From positions 31,419-95,418 of IMG/VR virus record IMGVR_UViG_3300009151_000043: 64,000 nucleotides of DNA; one strand, 5' to 3'. Position 1 is the stretch's first letter. Each line of letters begins with the position of its first letter. This document shows positions 6,780-18,700 of the stretch, one piece after another. Source of the stretch: a virus. A model generated the notes under the pieces. It searched no databases. It was not told where the DNA came from and worked only from the letters and a program-made list of their open reading frames with translations. Position numbers and translations under genes: made by a program.

Positions 6780-9700
6780 CTACACGCTAAAATAGCCTAC
6801 TAAGTTTTGTACACCCATTACAAGCCCTTTTGAAAGGTAGAAATCTGTATAGTATTGTAGAGAGCTGCTCGCAGTTACTCCGTAAACAGTCATAGATGTG
6901 TTGGGTCCCCAAACACTATAGTAGTCGTTGAAATTCTCTGTGTCTGTCTTGTCTACAAAGCTGATAGGGGTGTACTGGTTGAGTGCGGCGCCGTCCCACG
7001 TCCAGAATTTAGGTCTGTCGCCAGGTAAATCAAGTTTGTAGAGCGAAGAGGCCCCGTACAAATAGTCATACTTATCGTATGACATGTCAGGACCAGGTAT
7101 ATTTATGCGCTTCGTGAGCGCTGGTCCCTCGTCACAGGTGGCAACCATTATAAACTCAGGTGACGCCGGATCATTCCATAACCAAATGTACTCGTTACGA
7201 CAACGTATATTGGTTGGGCGGCGCAGCAATTGGACAATACCTACTTTGTTAATATCCGAATTAACGTTGTGTATGGATAGTACGTGGTCGTCATGGTCCG
7301 GGACTGACTGTTTGGTTGGTCCCCAGGAACACCAAGGGTCAAGTGGATACTTATCACAACCACCCAGAACCATTGTGTAATTGGGGTCCATCATGTTCCC
7401 TCTTGAAGCTTGCATATAACTATAACGACCTATCTTATAAGTATAAAGAGGTACGTTATACCTCGCGTACGGACTACTCAGATTAATGCCGCTTGCAATT
7501 GATGAGTGATACGTTAACAATCCGTAAGTGGTAGGCCCTGACAAGTAACCCACGGAGTACGATGTGGCTGTAGCGAGAGCTAGTCTAAGCTCAATACTTA
7601 TGCTTGAATAATTATCGGCATTTGCTATCGGGATGGTATAGCTGTCTACTGCAGTAGCTGTGACAACATACTTTTTAGCGTTGTCTGTAGCATTTCTGTC
7701 CCATTCGGGGCTGCTGGGCGATCTAAACTCATTTCTGTAGTTTTCTATTGCTGGCCACGGTACAAACGACAGGTCAGCTTCAGCTGAAACAGAGTGTGTG
7801 CCTGCTTTATCCCAAAAGTGCAACCTATAATAATACTTGGAGTTATAAGAGTCCCAGTCGGGGCTTTCTTTGAAAAAATTCATGTTGAGCCGGGACAGCT
7901 GGAATTTAATACTTGCTCTGTCATCCCCTAGGCCTAGTGCTCGCACAAATGGCGGTGCAGGTATTGGCGGAGCAAGCAATTTGATGGCGCTAGTCGCAGT
8001 TATGGTTCTTCCAACATATGTAATCTGTCCGTTATATATCTGCCCTCCATACATCGTCCTTATCTCCTTGGATGGAAGAATGCCTGGAGTACGGTGCGCC
8101 TTATAAGATGCTGCGTATACCTCACGGTAAGAACGATTACTTAATACTGTCTCAGGTTGTAATTGCGCTTTGGTGAACACGCCTGTAGATATTTCCCCAA
8201 AAAGATATAGTGTTATATCCTCCCCAGACTCATAAACTCCAGGCAATACGTAATTGTTGAGGTTAGTTGCAACTACCGTTGTAAAACTACCTGCTGGTGC
8301 CTTAGCGTTTACTATTTTTACTTTTGTACCTGCAGGGTCATTCACAGCCAGCCATATAGCGGTATCCTCGTAATATGTAATATGTAAGTTTACAGTGATT
8401 GTCATTTTACACCCTTGCGGATGGTAAATAAACGATGGGCTGCCTGCTGATGTAACACCTGCACTTACGGCAACGATAGTGGCCTCGCAAAGCGGTATTG
8501 CGTTAGGGTTTTTGATATAAGCTGCCTGAGAATTTCCTACTGAGCTGGTCGTGTACACCTTATATATGCTCGGGAACGCATAACCTAGAGTTGAGTCTAC
8601 CTCTAGCCTGTTAGGCTGCAGATAATCGTAATCGCTTCTGTCTGCGTATTTTCTCACAAGGTAAGTCGTGGTTACCGGCGGAGACACGCTATTATCGGTT
8701 TTCGTCGCAGTGTCTATCGAAAAAGTGTAATCCGAATACACGAAGGTATAGCTGTAGCGCAATTCATAAGTATCGGTGTTTAAAAGCGAAGGCACATACG
8801 TGGAGGGTCCGGTGCCCCCAGTTATATAGTTTATTTGTATACTGCAACCGGCGTCAATCGTTAGAGCTCCCTTTGACCCAGGCAAAGAGACATACCCCTC
8901 TATCACATGGCTGTAGTCTTCGCCTTCGCCTATAGCGTAACCTGTCTTACCCACCACTTCTCCCTTTTTCCATACTCCCCATCCAGTATCTTTGGCTCCA
9001 TTGTCGAGGCCTGGAATTATGCTTATGTGTGCGGGGCTATTTGTGAAACTGTCGAACGCCGGATTATTGGTGAATGATAGGCTTGGTGCGCTGGGAGGAA
9101 GAGGTATCCTTACGTTGTTAAATGATGGTGTATGTGTGAAGTCGCCTCCGCTAGCAAGCAAGTCTATTTTATGATTAGTGTGATCAGAAGTAGGCAAATT
9201 AATCACACCAACTAGCTTAAATAACTCTGCTCCTGGAGGATTGGCTCCTACGCTGGCCGGTTTATTTACAGTAGGCAGATTACTGACGAGAGTTATCGAG
9301 CTGTCTTGAGTTAACGGTAAAAATGGTCCGTTATCTATGCTGTAGCTTCTAGATGAAATTTGCGTAATCAGCGCGGCTTCCTCGTTATATGAAAAATATT
9401 TGTAAGAGTAGGCATACACACCAAGCTTGCCAGGTGCGACAGGAATTATACGGTAGCTCTCTATTGCAAGAGAGCGTAGAGCTAAAGGACTCTTTGGTGA
9501 TGCTGCAGACTTGCCTACTGAGTTATAGGCTTGAATACTCACTCCAGCTGTTTTTGAATTATTATATAGCCCGTGGGACCCTGCGTCATCGAAGGGTAAG
9601 ACATATACTGTTTGATTTGGGTCAGTTATATTTACATCGAAACCAGGGAAGTTAATAGTGTACCCGGTAGCTCCCCGTACTTTGCTCCAGGATACAGTTA

Positions 9701-12700
9701 GTATACTTACAAAACTTCCTGGCAAACCGTACCATTTCCACTCATCAAAAACGTTTACTGGTCCTGGGTTACCTGGAGCGTATGTGAGTGTCGGGGCTGT
9801 TGGTTGGGCTGGGATTACTGATAGCATTATGCTTTTAACGCCAGACGATAATGACCCTGTAGTATTTTCTGCAAAAACCTGTATGTCGTAGTTTCCAGAG
9901 TAGAATGGTTCTCCGTTATTGTCTTTTATAACACAGGATAAAGAGGTAACAGGACTACCCTCGTACGAGGACGGTATCATGAATCTGTTCGGGGCGCTGT
10001 CGCTGGGTGTTATGTAGACACCATATGGCTTCGCTATGGTCTGTATAGAGACTGCGCTAGCATGATTTGCGAGACTTTGCGGAGGGCCGCCATTAATTGT
10101 GTAGTAGTGTAGTGCTGGGGTGTTTCCGCCAGCGGAACTAGGAGGAACCAAGCGTAAGACTACCCCTATAAACCCCCATACATTATTCTGCCAGTCAATC
10201 CACCCATCTAGCTGGTACACAGACCCTCTCCACCAGGTGGTGTCAAAAAATTGTGTAGCTAAATTTCCGTAGGGCCTTACTGCATTAGATATTACTGAGC
10301 GCCCTGAAGTGTGGTCAATAAATGGGTACTCGGCTGTGGGGTTACCTGCTGTAGCTAGCTGTACAGTCACCACGTAATCTTCGCTCTCGGATAGCTGTGT
10401 AGAGTTATCATAAACCGGGAAAGCTGGATTGACGCTGTATATAAACGCTCGTGTAGTGATGGGTGCGCCAGAATACGTAGCGTCAGCCACAACAGCGCTC
10501 GGACCAAACCCGTGAGCGTCTCCGTCGTAACTAAATGGGTACTCTGAATTGCTGTATGTGCCAGGGGCGTAGCTAGCGCGATAAACTTTATAATTGATTG
10601 CGAGATTGCCTGCCCCTCCATCACTCCCAGGGCCACTAAGTGTGAGGCATAGTGCGCCATGTCCTGCAGGAGTAGCGCATCTAGCTATTATGGGTACGGT
10701 GGATGGAGGGTTAACTACATATTTAAATTTCCTTAAAGGTAGCCCGTGATCTGGTAATGGTCTGGAATATTTTGGGTCATTGAGATTAAATGCGTATGTC
10801 CAGTCTCCCCAGCCATTTAAGCTATTTTCAGCTCTGCAATAAGTCTGTAGGTTAGAACCTGCAGGGGGTAGCGCTGCCGTGAAATCCAAATATTTATCGT
10901 GTCCTCCTGCCGCAGGAGGTATTACGCTGCTAGCAGGAAAGGTTTGCACATACTCATCAAATGTTTGTGAGGAGTAATTTACCAGCTTGACAGCATAATT
11001 GATTACTGAGGATCCTCCTGAAGAGAGGGCGGTCCCTATAGTTCCAGGTTCAAATGGGATGCGGATGCCGTCACTGCCTACAGAAATCGGTAGTGTTTGT
11101 GCGGATAGTTGCGGCGGAACAGGCTTACTGTTGGCTGTTATGGCTGCGGCGGATGCTGTGGCTGTAGGTCCGGACCCAGAAAGATTGGTAGCTCTGGCTT
11201 TTATGGCGTAGGTTTTCCCTGCCACTAGTGAACCAGAAGCAGGAAATTTAAAGCTTACATGTTTTGCAGTATACTCACCTGCCTGCAAACTTGTAAGGAA
11301 TACGTAGCCCTGCTCAATAAATATGTTATCTTCAGTCAGCCAACCAGTATTAAAATCTTCAAAACTGAATGCTATTGCAGAGTCATCACTAGAGTTGTAG
11401 GTTATATCGACTTGCAGAGCCCCTGGTAGCGGTGTGAGTAAGAGTGTTGGTGCTCCAGGTAGCGGTTCTTTGGGTGTTGCATATAGGGTTGGACCTACTG
11501 AGCTTTGACCATACTTATTGGTCATGTAAACATTCACAGAATAGTTTATGGTGTTATTCCAAAGTGGATCGCTAGTGTAATTGATGTCGAATAACCCATC
11601 AACATGTAAAAGGTCGTCAGGTACTCTTATACGGTTTGCAGCTATGGCTGAAGGTTTCACAGGTCGGGGCCCCCAGTCGTCGACTTCTACATAATAATTA
11701 AGTACAGGAATCAGAGAATCTGTGGGATTTGGAGCTATACACAAATCAAAGTTATGGTCACCTTCCGCGCAGACCCTGTATACTGGAGGCTGAGGTGGTG
11801 CGTGCATCTCTACAGTAATAGCCTTTGGTGTGGCTGGACCATCCCCAGCTGCTGTACTTGCTCTAAATTTAAGCAGAATCACCCCTAGCGGTAACCCGCT
11901 AACGGTGAAGGTCCGCTGTGTGCTTTGGGCCACGTAGGCTCCGCCGTTAATAGACATCTTGTATGTTACTCCCACTCCTGTTGGGTGAGATGCTGGGGGA
12001 GCGACTGTAACAGTTATCGTTCCTGCCCCAGTGACCTCTGCTGTCACACTAGGTAGTGACGTCGGTAGGGTGTCCTGTGCCCTTACCACTAAAGCTAGCG
12101 GCTTCCCTTTACCTTCAGCGCATTCTGCCACAATGTCTATAGGGTAGTCCACAGCTTCAGCTAGGTTGATTAACACAACTGGTGCTGTGGCGGAAATAAT
12201 TCTTGTGTATGTGTCTCCTCCGTTCCTGGTGTAATAATACCCTGTTACTGGCGAACTTCTGGATGTAGCATCGCGGTTAAAAGAAATCGTTACCTTCTTA
12301 ATCCCGCGTAATATAGATATAAGTGATGGGGCACCTGGGAGCTCCTTAGCAGTAAATGTCAGGCTTTCGGAGGCGGGGCTCACAAACCCATACTCGTTCA
12401 CAGCTTTTAGTTGAATTGTGTACTGCTCACCTATAGTGAGCGCGTAAAGATAGGTACCTATTCTGAAATGCATTAATGGGTTACCAGCAAGCAAGGCACC
12501 TATAAAAGTGTTCACATAGTTGATACTCTCTCCTTCGAAGACGCTCGTTATACCTACCACATCGTTGCGTACAGAAACCCAGTCATCAGATATGGGGGGA
12601 TTGTACGGGTTGGTACTGGTCAGTAGCATTTCAAAGTCTATTAAACGTCCTCCTCCGTCGTTCAGAGGTTTATGTAGCTGTATCATTGGTCGGCTACCGT

Positions 12701-15700
12701 TCGGAGCTATCGATACTCCTGGAGCTATGAAGTCTTCCCAATCCCAGTTAGCTAGGTCTGTGGGTGTGATATATGGTGCTGTTGGCGCACCTATCACTTT
12801 GGTGGTTAATTGCGCTGAAGTGGCGGAACGCCCTCCAGGGTTGACTGCCCGTAATACAACACTATATGTGACACCGTTTGTTAAACCGGATAGTGTTAAT
12901 GGGCTAGCTGTGCTATTTATCCTTAGGAATTCTGTGGGTGCGGTTCCGTCTGTGGTGTATGCCCACTCATAATACGTAGGAGCCTCGAGAGCTAACCCTC
13001 CTGGAGGTAACATAAAGTAGGCTTTTAGCGAAGATTCTGCACTCAGTAAGTTAGGCATTACCACATCTCGTGGAGGGCGTATGGTTCTGCAGGTGTAGGG
13101 AGCTGTTGCAAGACCGAATCCGTGGAGGCTGTTCGCTGCCTTCAATCTTACGTTATATAGGGTATCTCCGTTCAGACCTGTCACGGAGATATGCCACCCA
13201 GGAAAACCTGACGCACTCCAATGCAGTCCTGAAGACACGTATACAGGTGTAGCGTCACCTATCGAGACAGCGTATTGTACGTCTGAAATGTTTGTTTCTC
13301 CACTACTTATGCCGTCGCCATCTAGGAATGCGAAGAATATGTCTAATGCCCCTGTATCAGCTACATAATTGTTGCCTCCTGCACCGTCGGGTTGTGCATA
13401 ACCTTGCACATAATTTATTGTTGGTGCTGCAGGAGCGCCTACAGGAGTAGCTGTAGCCACTAGGGACTCGTCACCATCGCTTACAGCTCCTACCGCTTTA
13501 AGCTTTACGGCGTATTTTATACCATTGCTTAGGTTACTGACGACTATAGGGCTAGCTATCGAATTAACTAGCACGTACTCAGCGGACAAAGGGGGCGTGT
13601 CAGTATACGCAGAAAATCTATATATTATATATTTGTATGCCGTGATAGCTGCTGCCGCACTATTTGCTGGCGGTGTGAAATTGATGCTTACACTTTCCGG
13701 TGTGGCCTCTACCGACGTAATGGTTGGTGCGGTTGGTTTAGCTAATAGTCCGCCAGTTACAGCTGATGATGCGAGGCCGGCACCCTTAGAATTAATTGCT
13801 CTAATACGTATCGGATACGCTGTACCTCTAGTTAATCCTGAGGAAATAACTATAGGTGATGCTGTTGATGGTGGGGAAACGTTGGTGTAACTAGCTCCAT
13901 CATTAATGCTGTAAGCATAATTTGTAACAGCATTAATTCCTTCCGTATCGGGAGGTGTGAAATTCACCGCAACAGATGATAACGCTGGGGTAATGCTAGT
14001 TATTGTGGGCTCTTGCGGTACACTCCCATAGCCTACAGATACAGCAGCTGATTCTTGTCCTCTGCCTAGCGCGTTGATAGCTGCCACCCGGACAACATAC
14101 GTGGTTCCATAGGTTAAATTAGATACGACTATGGGTATTGTTGTAGTTGGTGGGTAGAGCGTCACATACGTCGCTCCGTCATCTAAACTAAAAGCGTAAT
14201 TTATTACTGGGCTGCCGTTGTTGTTTTCAGGTGGGGAAAAGTTGAGTGTTAGTGTTGAGACTGTAGGTGTGACTGTCAGTCGCAATGGTGCGCTAGGAGT
14301 TCCTGCAGGTGCGGCAGACACTGAGGCGGAGGGCTCGCTCTCTCCATTCACATTAACAGCTTTGAGTTTTATACTATATGTTACTCCTGAGGCCAAGGGA
14401 GTCACACCGTCAGCTAATGTGGATACATATATAGGAGTGTCTATTTTACCTGCATAAACATAGACTCCATTATTTATAGAATATTTGTAGTTTGTTATGC
14501 TGGACCCTCCGTTATTCGTTGGTGGAATAAAACGAACGATGAGCTTTTCTCTAGCACTATCTACAGAGGTGATTGTGGGCGCGGTAGGTACAGATGCAGG
14601 CGTAGCAAAAACTGCTGAAGATTGCGGGCCCGAACCTACACCATTAACTGCACGTAATCTTACTTTGTATGTGACCCCATTAATTAAATCTGATAAGTCT
14701 GCAGGTGATTGTGTGATGTCAATACCGTCCACGTAGTCTGTTACTGTCTCACTCCATGCGGTGCCGCCATCTACGCTATATTGATAGCCTACTATAGTGT
14801 CTCCTCCGTCGCTAGCTGGTGGTGTGAATGCCACAGTTAACTTCTCACTGTACGGGAGAATGCTGGTTATTTTGGGGGAATCTGGTGCGCTAGAGTATTT
14901 TCCTACAAAATTGACGTCAGTCAAATTTGCTGTATCTGTGGTGAGTATTATATTTTGAGGTGTGAAGGCATATCTCGTAGACGATGGTGTCAGCAGCACA
15001 GAGCTGTGTTGATAGACAAATATAGAATAAAAGCCAAAAATGTCTGTCGTAGCTGTGTGTCCTTTACCATCAGTCAGCACTATGTCTGCCAGCGGAGCAT
15101 TGTCTGTGTCCGCTATTGTACCACTAGCTAGCACTAAGGGTCCTTCTGTCTTAAAGTTTGCGGCAGCTACGGAAGCATTGGATATAACTACTGCTTTAAA
15201 CCTCGGGGTTATACTATAACCTGCCTTATGGGCGACAAGGTTGTATACCCCTTTTCCGAAGCCGTTAAAAATAAAGTTGCCCTGATCATCTGTCGTGGTC
15301 TTGTATATGCTTCCATTCACGTCGATAGTTACACCTGCGGTAGGGAAGCCTGTTGCCTGGTCGGTTATTTGTCCTGCCAAGGAATACACGTTTTCCAATA
15401 CTTGAACTATAATGGTTAGCGTGTCATAACCGTGATGCAGCGTCGTTGCGACGATTTTTACAGTATATGTTCCTAGCGTTGTACCTGTCCCACTAAGCAC
15501 GTTATCAACTAAAGATAATCCTGCTGGTAAAGCCGTAGCGGAAAAACTGATGGTGTCTCCAGCCTCCACGTCACACACGACAATTGCGAGAGAGCTGCTG
15601 GCTGTAGTGAGAAACGAGGTTGTGCTATTGATTTCTGGGGACAATATACTGACAGGTACAGCTACAACGCAATTAACCGGAGAAGATACACCTACAGTAT

Positions 15701-18700
15701 TAACAGCAGTTAGTGTGACTGCGTAATTTTTTGCTAAACTTTCCGCAGGTACCGTACCTATTATCTCTCCTGTTGCTGTAATAGATAACCCGTCTGGCAA
15801 CCCTTCTGCGTTAAAGTCAGCCGGTGAGTTTAACGCAGCTACCTTAAACAAAGGAGTATCTTGGGTGTAAACTCTGTCCTTCACCAGATACAGTACTCTG
15901 GAATCATTTATGTTGTTTATGGTTGGTACTCCTGGGCGGTACGCAACTAGAGATATTGCTTTAGAGTCACTTCCTGCAGGGTTTGTCGCAGTTATAACTA
16001 CAGGGTAGCTGCGTAGGTTTACTCCGAAAGGCAGCAATACGCCTCCGTACAATTTTCCAGAATATAGGTCGAGAGTAATCCCGGGTGGTAGGCCAGCAGC
16101 ATTGTAGCTGTTTCTGGAAAAGTCTGTTAATCCTGGGGCATAATTATCTGTGTCTCCGTAACCTTGTGAGGCTACAACCGTTAGGCTAGGTTCTGCAAGG
16201 GTGGATGCTTCTGACGAGTTGATGTTTAACTCTAACCCGTCTGTCGGATAACTTATAGCTGGAGCAAAATACGCTGTGTAATTTAACGTAAAGTTCAAAA
16301 CAGCAGACTCGCCATAGCTATTGATGGCGCGGATACCTAGACTAACCAGCATGTCTGCTGTTTCAGTTATCTTACCTGTTATTTGTCCTGTGGCTGGAGA
16401 AAAAGTTAGCCCTCTAGGCAGAGTACCAGTTAGAGCGTACCCTCGTATCGGAGGATTTGTGGTCAGTAAGGAGTACAGTGCGTATTGCTCAGAAAAAGTT
16501 GTGAAGTTATCCACACCAAATAAATTATCTTCGGGAGGGGAGATGAAAGATATTTCAGGAGCATCCTCCGAGGCCACGACTAGATTAATAGTTTGTGGAT
16601 TAGTCGCGTTTCCTGCTGGGTTTGTGGCACCAAAGATTAACTGCAGTGTTTGTCCTGCAGAAAAATTCTCTAACGAACCGTAAAGCTGTCCAGTTTTCTC
16701 GTCAAAATGCAGCCCATTAGGTAACCCTCCTGCAACCTCTATGCTATAAGTAAAAGAACTAGCGTCTTCTGGGAAGTCACTGGACAAGCTATTCATGTTT
16801 GTTGCAACCACATCTAGAATAGGATTATCCTGGGTGTAGGTCGCATTACTAACCACCTGTAGCGGAGAACCTAGAGTATACTTTGAACCTAGCGGAGACG
16901 TGATGACAGGTTTCGCTACATAGTCTAGCGTCAGTTGCGCTACGGCGCCAGGTATTGTTCCTCCCTGGCTACACACATACATAGAGTAGCGTTTGCTTGT
17001 GTCAGGATAAACTCCAAAGGCACTTGCAGTGAAGCTGATGTCGTGCGCTGTGTAGTTCGGTGTGAAAACCAACCAGCTTGGTATGTCTCCCTGTAGCTGT
17101 GTCGAGGTTATTTGAGAGTCTAACGTTACAGTTTGACTAAAAGCTGCTCCCAGTGTCTCTGTCTGTCTAAATATTAATCCTGAAGCTATGACGGTGCCGG
17201 GGCATTCTGCTGCATCTATATTAAGCAGGTTAAACACATCCCCTATCTGTGTGCTTACCTCTCCCTCAACCAGCAATACAGAAATGTCTACACTCCCTCC
17301 TTTTTCTCCACAACCTATATAATACACACTTTCAATAAAAGCGTACTCTCTGCAGCCGAGGTGTACTAGTGGAGAGTCTACTTCAGTTATTCCTGAAGTC
17401 TTCCTTATCTTGTAGTGCCCCTGATGCGTTAATTTTGTGGGCGAAAACAACGCACGTATATCTACCGTTTGCGGAGAGGGATTAAATATAGCTATGACAA
17501 CAGAAAGGTAAGTAACATACTTGCCCAGAGAGTTGTACGACTCGGAAGTGGTGTACTTTACTTTAAAGTATGGCTGGGTATATGCTGCCGCATCCAGATT
17601 ATAGCCTGAAGCTGCGCAATTCATGTTACTGATTACGCCGGTATCCTCTACCTTAAACCAGAGTGTTCCTTCACTAGCTGTAGGCGGAATATCCAGCCTT
17701 ACACGGTTATCATCAAAAACCTCCAGTATGGTATAGCTTCTTATTGTAAGGGGATCGTAGTATATCTTAAGCGTGCGCCCTTCATGATAATACTTGGTGA
17801 ATGTGCTTCCACAAACTATGTATCCAGCTGCCGCAGGATCACTGCAGCGAATAAATGGATTTTTTTCCTGGTTGTGTGTTTCTTCGCAAAAAGCAAGGAC
17901 ATTGAATACTGATGGGTCTTGCTCGTCAGGCTCGCCTCTACCTCTGGTCTCAACGCCGCGTGTAGCGATACTACTTAATTCCTTAACACCATCAGTCACC
18001 CTATTTAAATAATGAGCAAAAGCGTTCATGCTCTCTGGAGGGCATTTTGGGCTGCAAAAATTTTCTATAAATAACGTGTTACCTACGAGCACAGGAGCGT
18101 CAAGCAGAGGAACTGTAGGATCTGTTGCCTGGTGCGTCAGAACATCGAAGAGAGGCTTGTCTACTCTGTTGGTGCTGAACGAGCGGTACTTGTAAAGATA
18201 CCCGCTAGTAATGTTACTGCCGTAGACGGTTGCGTCGTTTGATGTGAGCGTATTGAGTGCATAGCAGCCTGAGGTCTTTAAAAAAAGCGCTCCACTAGTG
18301 TTTGGTGTTACAGTGGCTACACTATAGACATCTGTGATTTTATCTCCTGGCTTGTAACATGGGTCGTAAAGCCCTGCACCTATCCCTGGAAAAACATCTA
18401 ATATCCCGGCCTGTGTGTTAGTTTGATAAAAATCAGTATTGTGGTTAGTTTTAACCGAAGGTACTTCTGGGAAAGAATAATCTTTAATCACAGAGAGCTC
18501 TGGAGAATAGGCCTGGAAAATAAGATGGTCTATCCTTGGCGAAGACATGACGATCGCTGCGGAAGCTAGCTCAGCTTCTCCTGCTATGTATGTCTGTGTG
18601 AAAGGGGGTTTGCTTACTAGTCCTGGGCCAAAAACTATTTTAACACTGAAAAACGGGGTAGAGACTCCGGCAAAGCTTTTAGCGAGGTTATTGCGGTGAT

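Noticed and set aside
12520-12972. 150-residue plus-strand open frame
   Set aside because: Antisense to the giant fibre gene, which is intact in this region.
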